From Echinarachnius parma (taxonomy: Eukaryota; Echinodermata; Echinoidea; Clypeasteroida; Echinarachniidae), in the NCBI GenBank assembly GCA_037951105.1, contig JBAMJV010004287.1, positions 62,001-126,000 on the forward strand: a stretch of DNA of 64,000 nt, given 5' to 3'. A program made the position numbers and the translations under genes. The notes beneath the pieces were generated by a model that was not told the origin of the DNA, searched no databases, and saw only the letters and a program-made list of their open reading frames with translations. Of this stretch, positions 22,562-35,061 are shown one piece after another. Position 1 is the first letter of the stretch. Each line of letters starts with the position of its first letter.

Positions 22562-23173
22562 TATTATTCATATGGATATATGTTGCTTTGGTATTCATTT
22601 ATTTTCCCAAAATATGTTTTTTGGGGATCATTTTCCAAAGAAAAAAAACTTTTTTTTTTTTCTTTCCGAGCTTCCGATGATCGGTTACAGCATTACTTGG
22701 CGCTACTCGACTACCTTGCCAAGTCATTCCGGGGTTCTATGGGGTGGCAATTTTTGAAAATCGGGCATCTTTAAAATGGCAATCGGGTGTGAAAATAGGG
22801 GTCTTGTAAGCGGCACATACCCGTCTTACATGAGTGCCCCTTCCCCCCCCCCCCCCCCCCGGCATTATGTACTCTCATTCTGTATGCAGAGTATGTTGAC
22901 TACGACTACAGTGCACAAAAGCAATGTTTCACATTATTTGTTTTAAGTTCTCCTTTTTATTCACGACAGCCCTCATGTTTACAAAATTGCACTAGAGCTA
23001 TACATGATCACACACAATTTCTGAGCATTTGGAAAGTCAACATTCGGTTCAACATCAACAAATTTTTGTTGAAATACAAAAATACAAAATTCATATTAGG
23101 AATAATCACATTGTATTGTAGACTTCAAATAGCAAAAAAACTATCCGCTCCATTATGAATTATCATTAACAAG

Positions 23174-23830
23174 TTAAAGGGATAGTTGAGTATTGGTCAA
23201 ACTTAAATCTGCAAGAATCTTCAGAAGAAGAACTTAACTTTAGTAACCAAAACCTGCACCATTACGGTACAAACTAATAGTTTTAACTCCACTATGCTCG
23301 AAAAGTGTACACAATTACAAAGGACTATGTTAAACCCCTGTTTTCATTCAAAAAGAGCGGTTACAACTCAGGAGGGAGCTCTCTAAAAAAAATTTAAAAG
23401 CCATTTTTCCTACAAAATTGTGCATTTGATGTTTTGTTAAAATAATGATACAATAGAGATATCAACTTATAAGCATTTAAAATATGTTTCTAAAAAGTCA
23501 AAATGTTCCCTGGCGGAGAAACTTGAATAACCAGAACGTCAATGACGTAGCGCTCATCCGCCATCTCGCAACATCAAATATCGCAAATTTCATGTGGTAC
23601 ACTTTTCAACTGGTCAAAAAATAAAAATGTGATGCCCTGGAAGGGACATAAAAATTAATTTAAAAAAAATTAGAGTGAAAAAAATATAAATTTGACGCCC
23701 CAGAAGGGACATGGGAACAAAAAAAATAACAAAAAAATAAATAAATAAAAAAATAATAAATAAATAAATTTAAACAAATAAAAATAAATAACAAATAATA
23801 ATAATAATAAATAAATAAATAAATAAATAA

Positions 23831-23861
<31 letters not shown>

Positions 23862-24480
23862 ACAAAATTACCATAATTAATTAATGGAGAAAAATTTCAA
23901 AATTCTGTGTAGAAGTTTAGTGTACCAAAGTTAGCTCTACCAGATAAAACAAACCAAATCAAAATCGGTCGAGAAATGAAGGAGAAGAAGCATTTTTTGT
24001 GATTTTTGGAATAAATTTGCATAAATTACCATAATTAATTAATGGAGAAAAATTTCAAAATTCTGTGTAGAAGTTTAGTGTACCAAAGTTAGCTCTACCA
24101 GATAAAGCAAACCAAATCAAAATCGGTCAAGAAATGAAGGAGAAGAAGCATTTTTTGTGATTTCGAATAAATTTGCATAAATTAGCATATATAATGAATT
24201 TCACGATTCTGTGTAGAAGTTTTAAATCCCCCTCCTAGCCCTATCTTATGAAACAATCAGAATCGGTTGAAAAATAACGAAGAAGAAGCATTTTGAAAAT
24301 TGTGGACGGACGGACGGACGGAAGGGCGGAAGGACGGACGGAAGGACGGACGGACGCCACGCCATGGCATAAGCTCATCGGGCCCTTCGGGCCGGATGAG
24401 CTAAAAATGTGTTTATGGATTCTGACAAAAAAATTTGTTTGGAAGTGCCCCTATATACCAAAACTCAACTATCCCTTTAA
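23174..24480. mobile_element. MITE family G copy interrupted by a pearl-like element
   Basis: Ends TTAAAGGGATAGTTGAG and CTCAACTATCCCTTTAA. Family G copies without this insert occur at 52042-52549 and in 47559-48664. The interior 23531-24402 is the inverted family 3 element. Confidence 0.65.
23531..24402 (-). mobile_element. Pearl/HINE-like element, family 3, inverted copy
   Basis: Reverse complement architecture of 16546-17267: starts CCAGAACGTCAATGACG, has an (AAAT)n block at 23720-23870, two tandem core units, (GGAC)n at 24304-24356 and the terminal hairpin AGCTCATCGGGCCC / GGGCCGGATGAGCT. It has one more core unit than the sister copy. Confidence 0.68.
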
Positions 24481-24501
24481 ATACCAGCAATTACATTTCT
24501 A

Positions 24502-25056
24502 TTAAAGTGATGCCTGTAAAGTGTCTAACTCCACGAAAAATACTTGGAGCTTCCTCGTTTCTCTTCTGCCGTGTTGTTTAGCTTATGGTAAGAGAAGAAT
24601 AAAATAGGGTTAGATTTTTTCAAATGTCCTTTTGGTATGAAGATAATTATCATTGAAAATCATTATTTCAAAAGCGTTGATCAATGGTTTTGATAACAAG
24701 TACAATAGTCGTAGCTAAACGCGTCCGGATGCAGCACTCGTGGGAACATTCCGGAGATTGAACTTTGAACCCAGTGAGCGCAAATTCCATGAATTCTGTG
24801 CTACGTCTGTAAACATACACAGGTGCGAATATCTCAAACGGTTCATTATTACTGTGACAAATGTATGGCAGACCATCAAGTATTCGGTGATAAAATATGA
24901 AATCAATATTCGTTTTTTTCACTAGGTAAACAGTGTTCTTTTTCTTTCAAACTTTCACAAATCTTTCAATTGTATTTTACAATGATATTGATTATAGGAT
25001 TGAAGTCTCAAATGTCATTTTGTGCAATATCTGACACTTTACAGGTATCACTTTAA
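24502..25056. mobile_element. MITE family A copy, uninterrupted
   Basis: Ends TTAAAGTGATGCCTGTAAAG and CTTTACAGGTATCACTTTAA. Serves as the empty-site reference for the 335-bp insert in the copy at 3937. Confidence 0.65.
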
Positions 25057-25305
25057 GAATCAATATACAGTTTTAGAATATATTCTGCATGAAATTACAC
25101 CTTGAAAACAATAACAATAAATTCTAAACATAAGAATGTGAATGTCATTTGCTGAGCAACATTTGTATTACTTGAATGCAAATACAAAATTGAAATCATG
25201 GTTTCAGAATGGCTGATGTAAGCCAGAGAGAAAATATCCTATGTACTGATCTTTAGCTTGGACTTGATAGAAAAACAAAGATATATGCTACTGGGCAATT
25301 CCAAG

Positions 25306-26946
25306 CAAACGCCGTGACGGTCAGAGGGTGTTTCTCACAATGAAAGTCCAAATAACTCATCAAATCTAAATATCTAGAACCAACTTTTGATATGCATCTG
25401 TAACCACTATCCTACCAATAATTTACAATAGGCAAGAAAACCAAAATTCCCAATAAATTATTAATTATGAATATCAATATCTGCCGTAACGCCGTGACGG
25501 CAAAAAGACATGGGTTTCTTACATGCTAAGAAACTAAGTAAACTCTGTGAACTACAGGAACATTTTGCACTTTTGTCACATTGATTCTTTGTACTAGACA
25601 TCAAGCTAGAACATCCAAATAAAAATGTAGAAAAAATCCAATGCTCATAGTAAATATGATATCATAAATGTATCTATGCACTGTAACGCCGTGACTGTAA
25701 CGCTGTGACCTCTGAATTGTACATGTTATATATATGGGAGATATTAAAGAGATGAATAATATGATATAATTTTAATGTAGTGATCCAGAATCAATAAAGA
25801 ACTAGATGAATAGGTGATATAACCAAGATGCTATTAAATGATCATCCGCATGACACAAATTTGCAGCACAGCGCCCTCTATTGATCAAAAAATCTTTTAG
25901 GACATAATTGAAATTCTTATCTATTTCAGAAGTTAGTTAATGGAACCATCAAATATTAAAACCAAAATACATACTTAAATGTAACAATGAAATATGAGAC
26001 CTTTGACATCTGACCTTTGACCTTGTTTCTCAAAATAACATAAATGTTTAATTTTTGGTCTGCACAGTGCATATTTGCAAGTGATTTGTTTCATGTAACA
26101 TGATTTCAGAGTTAGTAAATGTTTGTTTTTGAATTGGTAATTATCCGAGTGACCTTTGATCTGTGCCCCAAACAGTTTCAGAAAATTGTCTTTTACCTAC
26201 AGTACTCTTTCTAACATTGATTCTGGAACTTAATTGTGAGAACAAAAAACAACAACAATATTTTGACCTGTTGACCTATTACCTCCCATGACCCCATTCC
26301 CTAATCAGGTCATATACTTCACTGGACGCATACCAGTATTATTATCATGTTATCCTTCAAGGATTCTCAAACTATCTTGATAATAATATAATTTTTGCAT
26401 ATTTGTTAGCTATGTGACCTTTGACCTTTGACCTCATGGACCAAAATCATATCAAATAATCCGTACCTCTAAATACATGGATTGTACAAAGTTTCAACGA
26501 AATCCATCCAACGATTCTTGAGATATTGCAAAAAAAAGAACACTGATGTACAGATGCACATACAGACAGACGGACATACAACCCATACACATACATGACT
26601 CGGGTAACTTTGAGATGGAAACATTATCAACTGACCCTATTCATATAATTATAGCATGAGCAATGCCCAAGCATACCTACAAAAAATATCTTACACTATT
26701 TGATTATGTCTACTGTGTTATGTCAATGGGAATCCAGTAGGTAGCGTCACGGCGTTACACAAAACGTAACGCCGTGACCAAATTGATATTGATTATATTA
26801 ATAAGTGGTAAAAGATAATGCTGCTCTTCAGCATGCATATTATAGCCCTATGGGCTAATACAGAGAAAACAAAAAATTATTTCATTCCCATTCATATTTT
26901 TCCAGAAATATTAAAAATATATGTTTTTAGTGTAACGCCGTGACAT
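25306..26946. repeat. Region with seven dispersed GTAACGCCGTGAC motifs
   Basis: The 13-mer or a close variant occurs at about 25308, 25488, 25683, 25696 (one-base variant), 26744 (inverted), 26766 and 26932. Between them the DNA is AT-rich with several TGACCTTTGACC words (26020-26050, 26150, 26410). No open frame spans it. The edges of the underlying repeat are not resolved. Confidence 0.5.
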
Positions 26947-27395
26947 ATTAATGATTGTAAATGAGACAGTCACTGAAGCGGAACGAAGAGCGAAAATGAC
27001 GAAATTGATATTTATCTGAAAAATTGAAGCAATGATCCTATCAACACTGAAATAAAATTGTATGAAAACTCCTTTTCGCAGTTCTTTTATGCTTAATATT
27101 TAATTGAATGTTTTGTGAAAATAACTGAAAATTAATTTATGCTATATATATATATTAACAATAAAATAATAGTTTACAATTTTTTTTTCAAAAACAAAAT
27201 ACATTTTTGGAAAGTTCAATCTTTTAGCTTTCATTTGATACCAAATTTGTTATGGTACAACGAATTTGAAAAATCAGTGGCTATGTCAATGTTTGCTTGG
27301 AATTGCCCTACTGTTGATTTGTCAAAAAAGTTTTGTGAATCAGAACCAAGGCACGATCCTCATTAACACATATCCAATAGAACAGTTCACTAGGC
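26947..27395. other. AT-rich intergenic DNA
   Basis: No coding exon or repeat boundary recognised. Confidence 0.3.
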
Positions 27396-27399
27396 GAAC

Positions 27400-27475
27400 A
27401 GTTCACTAACTCTCTAAGAGTCAGTTGGAGCACATCTGATGCAGACACCTGGGATCCCTGGTTCAACTCAAGTAA
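27400..27475 (+). mobile_element. tRNA-related SINE head (tentative)
   Basis: A-box-like AGTCAGTTGGAGC and B-box-like GGTTCAACTC are about 45 bp apart, as in tRNA-derived SINEs. The acceptor arm does not close and no intact tRNA is formed. A C homopolymer follows at 27523-27541. Confidence 0.35.
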
Positions 27476-27615
27476 AATCGTGAATGATAAAATTGACATG
27501 CCCAAACAAAAAATGTCCTTGCCCCCCCCCCCCCCCCCCCCTAAATAATGTGAAACAAAATAATAAATAATTGCACTTGGTATTTTGATCTGCTGGGCAA
27601 CTTTCTTTGTTATTT

Positions 27616-28170
27616 CGTCGCTGGGCAATAAAAAGGGCAAAATGGCCGATATTATCGTCGAATATCGATTTTGTTTTTATTTTATTTTCAGATAGAGTTC
27701 TTTAAAACCTATCCGATGATATGTTTAGAATTCCCATATGTGCCCAACTTTTTGAGAAAATCAAAAATATATATCATATGGGCAATACGAAGGACAAAAA
27801 GGGATTTGCCCTTTTAGCTGCCCATTATTGCGCCAAGTTGCGCGCATTGCCTGTGCATTATCAATGCGCGTAAAAGGGCAATACGCATTTTGTCCTTTTT
27901 CATGCCCAATATCGACGCGATATCGTGCATGTAAAAAGGGCAAATTCAGAAATGCGTAAATAACTCCGTTAAAAAGAACTGAGCGTAGGCCAAATTAAAC
28001 GACTTGATTGCTTTATAGCCTACATAACTGTTTCACTAAACAAGATTACTGGATTTGGCATTTTAAAAATATTATTGCCCAAAATGTCAAAATGTTGTTT
28101 CTTCCAAAAAAGTAAGTATCGTTTTTTGCTATCGATACCGTCAATTTGTCCTTTTAATTGCCCAGCGACG
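27616..28170. mobile_element. TIR element (CGTCGCTGGGCAATAAAAAG ends)
   Basis: CGTCGCTGGGCAATAAAAAG on the left is matched by CCTTTTAATTGCCCAGCGACG on the right. The interior has repeated AAAAGGGCAA words in both orientations, including an inverted pair around 27850-27950. No transposase. Confidence 0.55.
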
Positions 28171-28397
28171 ATTTGTAGAAGAGATTTACATTTTATCTTC
28201 TTCGTAGTTGGACAGAAATTATGTAAGGTGGCTGATTGGGAAACTAAACTAGACCATTTATGAAATTTCACTTGCCCGACATAAATTTTTATTTGCCCAG
28301 GACAATCAGGCCATTGCTAGTATCGACCTGTCCCTAAAAATGAAAATAAAATTATTATGTTAAATGTATGTCACACACTGATATGCATGACCATATA

Positions 28398-28738
28398 TTA
28401 AAGGGACGCAGACTTAACATTGTCCAAATCCTCAAAATCCAATTCTTATTAACAAAAAAAGTATGGGAAAGGTTTCGGTTTTTCAAATTTCCTTTACGTT
28501 AAAAAGATATATTTACGATTGAAGTGTTCAGATGTCAAATTATCCAATGGATCGTCAGATCTGTGTACAAAGTGAGTGCAATGAGTTATTGAATGTCACT
28601 TTGCATTTTTGTTCATAACTCGGCCATATAAAGTCCATTTAACTTTAAATTTTCACTCAATACCCACTGGACATATCAGATAACGTATCAACCACTCATC
28701 ATTTTGTGCACAAATACAAAGTTAATAGATCCCTTTAA
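28398..28738. mobile_element. MITE family F, copy 3
   Basis: Ends TTAAAGGGACGCAGAC and AATAGATCCCTTTAA; shares AAAGTGAGTGCAATGAGTTA with 6063-6408. Confidence 0.58.
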
Positions 28739-30252
28739 ACATAACATCTTGAATTAATCATTCATACATGTGCTATAGAGGTTTGGTACTTCTGTAAGTA
28801 CTTGGCATTTGGAGGCATTCAAGTTTGGCAGACACAATGAAATGAATACAAGACTAGCATTTTGAGTAATTAAAACGATATAAACTAGAAAGCAGCACTC
28901 GGGGAGTGCATATATAATACTTTTTGTGCGCATTGACCTTGACGTCTTTAACCTTGAAAATTAAATGGGTTCTATTCCAAAACTAAAAGGAAAGGAAGCT
29001 TCTATGAAAAATTGGTATATATCTGCAAAATTGTGCTCATGAGGCTATTAAAAAACCAACAAACGCACAAATGGAACCGAAAACATAACCTAAATAATAC
29101 CATGCACTTTGTTGGTGGAATTAATTACTGGACAAGTGATCATGGAGGTTGATCCATTGCACATCAGAATGCTAAGTCTAGGACTTAGAACTGCATTGTG
29201 TAGCATACAGTAAACTCAAATGTGTTATTCTATGATTGAAGTGTTCAGATTTGAAAGCCTCCATTTGAGACTTTCAACAGTACAAAGTGACCGAGTGCAA
29301 TGAAGTAGCAAAATATGCAAATATAACTTTGAATTTTGGCACATAAATCATTAACATTCATTAATCAAGGACCCATATAACACATCAAAATGCCCAATTT
29401 TATGAAAGAAACTACAATTTAAGAGGTAGTCCTAAGAGAACTGATAGGACATGAACAATACATCTTTTAGTAAAATTACATTGAATTTTGGATACAGTTC
29501 CTGCAACCATTTATTAGTCTAGCATCTGCAGACCTTTTAGTGTATTTTGTATTTGCATTTGATGTTCACAAACAGAATTAGAACCAGCAACTGTGTCAAA
29601 TTCTACCCAAACGATTTTCAAATGTCTCCCTAACTATGGACTGGAGGTCTTTGGATACTTTGTACGAATGATCAGGGATAATATGATATCAGGGATTTTA
29701 ATTTAATTGGACTTCAATTTTCACATTGTTCTCAGTTCTCACATAAAAAACAATCTTACAATGATATCAATTCTAGTGATAGTATTTCACATTTTGTTTA
29801 ATGTATAAATCACATTAAAAGTTTTATTCAAAGATTAAACATATAAAAAACGTTTAACATATTTGACTTGGCACTAATATCATCAATTTAATTCTCAAGT
29901 ATCATTTTTGTACAGATCTTATAAAACCAATAGTTTCCAACAACAAAACCTAAGGCTAAGTGGTCCGAGCAGATTTGTAATGTTACTAACACTGTAACAG
30001 TGATGATTTTCTTTTCACTTGGTAAAAGGATTTATAAACAATACTCCATGCTACAGAACAAAGATTTAGAATAAAGAACGCAAATGAGCATGAGAGTTTG
30101 ACTACCCAGTGATGGGTATTCTTACATCACTTGCATACATGTTATCATCGTTGTGGTTTGGTATCATTGACATTGACTCAATTGACTGAACTCGAGTTGA
30201 AGATGACTAAAAAACTCTAACTTAATTTTTGAAGATGATAAAACTGCACATA
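28739..30252 (-). other. Probable FITM2 3' UTR and downstream intergenic DNA
   Basis: Lies 3' of the minus-strand FITM2 stop codon. On that strand an AATAAA is found at 29828-29823, so the UTR may be about 430 nt. The rest is AT-rich without coding signs. Confidence 0.3.
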
Positions 30253-31140
30253 TCAGACACCATCAAGATCAAATATAGGAAGTCCAAATCGGCTTCCTGA
30301 TATAAAGCACACTCTGTAAGTGAGTAACCATGTAAGGAGGGCGATTGCAGTGCCCAGTATTTTGTGGCTCATATCATGAAAGTAAAGGCTAGTTGCAATA
30401 ACCATCATAACACTGAGACTTTGCAGTAAGGAAACAATAATTGTGAGCAAATAGAGTAACATTTTGAGAGCAAATCCAAGAAGTGGGATTCTTTCCTCAT
30501 CCATTCCGCTTCTCGATGACGATGTGTTGAATGTTATTCCTGTTGCAGTTGATTCATGCAGCTGCCACAGCGGCGCCAACTCCTCGTGGATCACAAGAAT
30601 GATCAGCACCAGCAGGAACGAGTGACCGGAGATATCGAAACCTTCCCACCGCCCTCCGCCCCGTCGACAGGCCTGCGAGTTACCATGCGATTCGACGCTG
30701 CATTTGCCCGTCCATTCGTGCACTTCAAACATGACAATTTCAACCCAGAAATACCATGAGGCCGTCAACACGATCAGTCGGAGGATTCCCCTAAGGGCTG
30801 CAAGAAACTGTCCCGAAGATCTGGCACAGGACAGAAGCAACAGGAACGGCGTCATGACGCAGAGAGTCCAGCCCCAAGCCCACTTGACAAACTTCTGATT
30901 GATCGGGTTGTGTTTGTTAGAAAAAAATGAGTCCGGGACCATGTCATTTTCGTGCAGGACAGAACCAAAGAAGACTGTGATAGAAATAATAACTGCTAGA
31001 GTCTGTGTCTCAAGATGTCTCTCAAAACTTTTGCGGGCTTTAGGCGCAGTTGTATCCTTTTCTACGGAATCTAAACGGTGATTTCCATTTATTTTTCGCC
31101 TGTTAGTCGCCGACACGTTCTCTGCTCTGTGTGAAGCCAT
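30253..31140 (-). CDS. FITM2: Fat-storage-inducing transmembrane protein, FITM2-like
   Basis: FIT proteins are ER membrane proteins needed for lipid droplet formation; FIT2 has lipid (acyl-CoA) diphosphatase activity. The 295-residue frame starts at ATG 31140 with a good context (AAAATGG). The frame stays open 37 codons upstream without another ATG. Family signatures: FFSNKHN near 72 (compare SYLSNKRN in vertebrates), FVKWAWGWTL near 84-93, GRWEGFDISGHSFLL with the catalytic-type His at residue 173, and SLYFHDMSHKILGT with the second His at 255. About six hydrophobic helices fall near 48-62, 91-103, 115-134, 174-186, 222-251 and 261-279. Compared with vertebrate FIT2 (about 262 residues) it has an extra basic N-terminal region of about 35 residues. 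At the place of the vertebrate Asn following the third hydrophobic segment (PF.ALTN) it has Ser. Single coding exon; no introns needed. Convergent with the cytochrome b5 gene and divergent from the SRCR gene. Confidence 0.9.
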   Translation of the reverse strand: MASHRAENVSATNRRKINGNHRLDSVEKDTTAPKARKSFERHLETQTLAVIISITVFFGSVLHENDMVPDSFFSNKHNPINQKFVKWAWGWTLCVMTPFLLLLSCARSSGQFLAALRGILRLIVLTASWYFWVEIVMFEVHEWTGKCSVESHGNSQACRRGGGRWEGFDISGHSFLLVLIILVIHEELAPLWQLHESTATGITFNTSSSRSGMDEERIPLLGFALKMLLYLLTIIVSLLQSLSVMMVIATSLYFHDMSHKILGTAIALLTWLLTYRVCFISGSRFGLPIFDLDGV

Positions 31141-31767
31141 TTTGATTCTCGAACATGGTTGCTGAATTGAACGGATGTCGGCGCTAGATGGCGACAAATA
31201 GTTTGGCTCTGTACCATGGTTTGACACAGTGCCGTATGATACACTACTCACAACAAGTAAGTACCCCCTAGCATTTTGTCATATATCTTTAAAAGTATTT
31301 CACCTATTTTGATCCTTCAAACGGCAATGGCTGCGCAATTTTCTTACGCACAATGTGAATGGTAAATGGTTACCATAGCGTTACGTTTTCATCATCAAAA
31401 CGTGAATTTTCTAAAACAAATGTTGCACTTTCAGTTTTATTTGGCATAGTGGGTGCATTTTGTACACGAGTAAGCTTTTGAAAACTGGTTCCAAAATCCA
31501 CTGTGAACAATGCAGCAGTATGTACATAACAGATTAGTGTATTAGGCCAACTAAAAAAAGAGGAAAACAGGACATGACTTCTTCGGCCATTCTAATCCAC
31601 AGCAATTTCATATTGAAAGGCCTATTGTTTTAGAAAAATGCATGCTTTTGAAAAATGGTGTCACTATAAGAACAATGCAGTGGATTACATAATAGATTTG
31701 TGTGTCGGGTAATCTTCAATAAAGATGTTTACTCGTATACAAAATGTACCCACTATTTGCGGTAGGA

Positions 31768-32459
31768 CAGTGGCGGATCTACAGGGGGGGGGGGGGGGGG
31801 GGTAGGGGGTTTAACCCCCCCCCCCCCCCCCCCCCCCCTTGGGCTGCCAAGTGAAAATGTGATGTGGAAAACATCACTTACGGGGGTTCAAAATAACAAA
31901 AAAAATCACCACTTCGCGGCTCGTGGACGATCGTCATTGGGTCAACCCCCGGGGGGGTACTCAGATTATAGTCGGACGGGGGTGTGCGGCTGAGACCTCC
32001 AAACCCATACCCACATCTAAGGGTCCTTTTGCGAAAAATGGACCCATGTCTAAGGATTTTTTTTTCGCCTGCGGCGCATGTTTTGGGTGTATTTCCCGAA
32101 AATTTTGTGCTTTTAAGTTAGCGAGCGTAGCGAGCTTGAAAATTTTTGCAATTTCACATCGGCAAATCCAAAAATCCCTTATAAAAGGGGAAATATGAAA
32201 AAAGGGACCCTGTCTAAGGATTTTTTTGATGAAAAGGGGACCCATGTCTAAGGATCTTTCTTGAAAAAGTCACCCTTCCCAGCGGCACATCCCCGTATAC
32301 CCAATATACGTGAGTACCCCCCCCCCCCCCGGGGGTCAACCCCCCCTTAGCAAAAAGACATCAATTAATAGAAAGAAAAACAAAATCGCCGCTTCGCAGG
32401 TCGTGGGTAACCCCCCCCCCCCCCCCCCCCCCCTTAGCAAAAAGCTAGATCCGCCCCTG
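31768..32459. mobile_element. G/C-tract TIR element (CAGTGGCGGATCTAC) with a nested relative
   Basis: Ends CAGTGGCGGATCTACAGGGG and CTAGATCCGCCCCTG. Long G and C runs sit inside each end. A second element (about 31948-32331) starts GGGGGTACTCAGATTATAG and ends ACGTGAGTACCCCCC. It separates GGGTCAACCCCC from a repeated GGGTCAACCCCC, which looks like a target duplication. Confidence 0.6.
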
Positions 32460-32570
32460 TAGGGCCAACATAATCTCGACACAAGATGACAAATTGTGTC
32501 GCCAGTGATCCTGCTCACCTGGAGAAGAGATTTAAAGGGTGACTAAATTAAAAACGCATGTTGACTTTGG

Positions 32571-33070
32571 TTGATCTGTAATAATGAATACATCACATTT
32601 CTGATGATTATTTCATGTACATTTCTGTCATATTTTTAATATTATTTTTTCTACTATTTTTATTCTACTTGCTAAGATCCACCCCTAAAAAAACACTCCA
32701 CCATTGACTTCTCTGACATCACAATACCATTCAACCATCGATCAGCTAGATAAACAAAAGATATGTTCTTACTCACTGAGTATCTTATTGCATTAGCATT
32801 GGATGTTTTCATTGAAACCCTTCTTTTCATGGTGAGTGGGCATTGTCAACAGGTAATCAGTTGACATATCAATTTGTCTTTTGTTCATTTTGCTGACTGA
32901 TGGTAGAATGGTATTATGATGTCACAGAAGTCAATAGCTTCAGGGTTTTTTTTAGGGGCGAAGCTTAGCAGGTAGAAAAAGTAATAGAAAAACAAATTAT
33001 ATAAAAAATATGACGAAAATGTACATCACATAATCAACAGATATGTGATGTATTCATTATTATAGATCAA
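32571..33070. mobile_element. Foldback element, arms over 150 bp
   Basis: Left TTGATCTGTAATAATGAATA and CACCCCTAAAAAAAC pair with right TATTCATTATTATAGATCAA and GTTTTTTTTAGGGGCG; inner arms CATTGACTTCTCTGACATCA / ATGATGTCACAGAAGTCAAT. Related to the foldback at 6728. Confidence 0.6.
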
Positions 33071-33134
33071 CCTTCTCGTAAAAGTTACCATAAAATTGTA
33101 AAGCGATTGAAAGTGACAGGGGATATAATTATGA

Positions 33135-34492
33135 CAGTGGCGTAGACAGGTTCTTACACCTGGGGAGGGGGGAGGGGGATGAAATTTTTCGCCGGCCGAG
33201 ATCACCTCCGGGATCACCTGCCAAAATGTTTCGAGACCGATGGAATTGCATTGGGGCACAATTGGGCAAAGACCTCAGGGGGCTCACGATTTTGTTCACA
33301 GGGTTGCCAACTTTGAGCCAGGTGAGAGCGAGGGAGCGAAGCGACTCAGGGGAGGGTGCATTTTGGACTTAAAATTGTGCAATCTGCAAGGTGCATACCT
33401 AGATAGGAAATCTGGGAAAGCGTGTTATGAAATTTTCAATATATTTTTCTCGAAGGAAACACATAATTGACACACTAATAAATATGTACCCCAACATCCA
33501 CATATTACATTATATTTATTTTCATACACAGGCCCAACATAAACCATATTATTCCACATTATCTATTATCCAACAACATCGCCTACAGCCACGAATGAGT
33601 GCCGATGGAGCGAAGCGACCGAGGGCTGGGGCAGAGCCATATTATGAGGAGGTGATGAGAGGGGGATAATGGTTAAGATGTTGCATTTATACACTTTAAA
33701 TGGTGCAATTTGGTGCACGTCAGACAAGCAGCCAGAGCAATGCCGATGTATAGGCACACGGGAACTACATGCCCGGTAGAGAAAAAGTACTCACCCGCAA
33801 GATCATACACAAGATTATAACAAACTGAGATAATCTGTTCGCGAGCGAAGCGCGCATCGAAAACTTGGATGTATAAATTCGATTTTGAATGTTAGAATTA
33901 ACAAGTCTTAGCTCATACATTGTATACCACTCACACACACAAACACACGCACCTACACCATTCAAACACACACACACACACACACAAACAAAAATGCATT
34001 TTCCTTAAAGGTAAAGACCAGTTTTGGAAACGCCCCCCTCTCAAAAAATGAAATGGAAGCTCTTATTACCAATAATGTGAAAGAATATAATTATACTAAT
34101 ATAGGATTATCCAAATTTGGCCAAGAAACCGCCTACTAATTGATATATTTGCAAAATTATATATTTATTCCAATGAGATAGAATATCGCCAACGAGGAAT
34201 CGCCCATACGCTACGTGTATTACGACCACGCGGTTGTCCACGTGGCGGTTCGCTCATACTTCCGATATTTCTGTATTGAACGATGCTTAGGTTCGGATTT
34301 TACCACACAAGCCCTATTTCAATACATATTCAACAATACTGATACATTTAGATGTATTCGGCTACTTTCCCGAAACTGATCTTGGGCTTTAAACCTGGGG
34401 GATGATTGTACACGTCACCCCCCCCCCCCCCCCACATCTTGTCAGGTGGGGGATGCATCCCCCCCCCCCCCCCCCCGTTGTCTACGCCCCTG
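33135..34492. mobile_element. TIR element with CAGTGGCGTAGACA ends
   Basis: Left CAGTGGCGTAGACAGG, right TGTCTACGCCCCTG with C runs just inside. Interior contains GGAGCGAAGCGAC words (33333, 33607) and an (AC)n tract (33935-33990). Short open frames lack domains. Confidence 0.55.
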
Positions 34493-34493
34493 A

Positions 34494-34753
34494 GGCCAAA
34501 ACAAATAAATTGTTGGATTGGCGTAACCCGCCCGACCCTAAAAATACCGCCGACCCTAAAGGTTTTTTCTGATTTTTTTTTTTCACTCGATTGTAAAAAA
34601 AAAATTCCCAAAATGTTGCGATATGTGTTATTTGTGTGTTATATTATGTGAGTTTTTGTGTATTTGTGCGAATCCTGAAAAAACAAAACCTACCTACCTA
34701 CCCTAATGTTTGGTTGCCCGTTACTCCAATCCAACAATTTATTTGTTTTGGCC
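34494..34753. mobile_element. Short TIR element with near-perfect ends
   Basis: GGCCAAAACAAATAAATTGT / ACAATTTATTTGTTTTGGCC, with pairing continuing to about 30 bp (TGGATTGG / CCAATCCA). Flanked by TGA on both sides, a possible 3-bp target duplication. Abuts the end of the previous element. Confidence 0.68.
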
Positions 34754-35061
34754 TGATATATGGCTGAGTTACCTAAAAGCCCCTGTCGCCAGTTTTTACA
34801 CAGGAGGCTGGAGCAGAACGTTCCCAAGTGTGGTTTCATGACAGCAGCACAGTGTTCTATAAAATATAGCGAAAGTTTTAATGATCCCACTTCATTAACA
34901 ATTTTGATGGCCATTGGAAATGTGTCGCCAAATCTACTGAAACATATATACGTTACTGTTATTTTAAATGATTTTATGCTTAGATGCTGACATCTATAAT
35001 ATACACTGTCAGTTATCTTCCTTCTTGAATGATGAGAACATGCATGGCATACAAGTAAAAC

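Larger units (their letters stand above)
21955..22860. mobile_element. G/C-tract element (ACTCGAATTATTTTTGA family), interrupted
   Basis: Left part 21955-22160 starts with a G run and CACTCGAATTATTTTTTGAC; right part about 22690-22860 ends with ATGAGTGCCCC and a C run. The centre (about 22230-22675) is foreign: a two-copy tandem of a GATCGG-rich unit and the hairpin 22367-22561. A shorter relative starts at 36966. Confidence 0.45.

Noticed and set aside
34348-34651. Glycine- and proline-rich frames around 34.4 kb
   Set aside because: They come from C homopolymers in TIR ends and are not coding.
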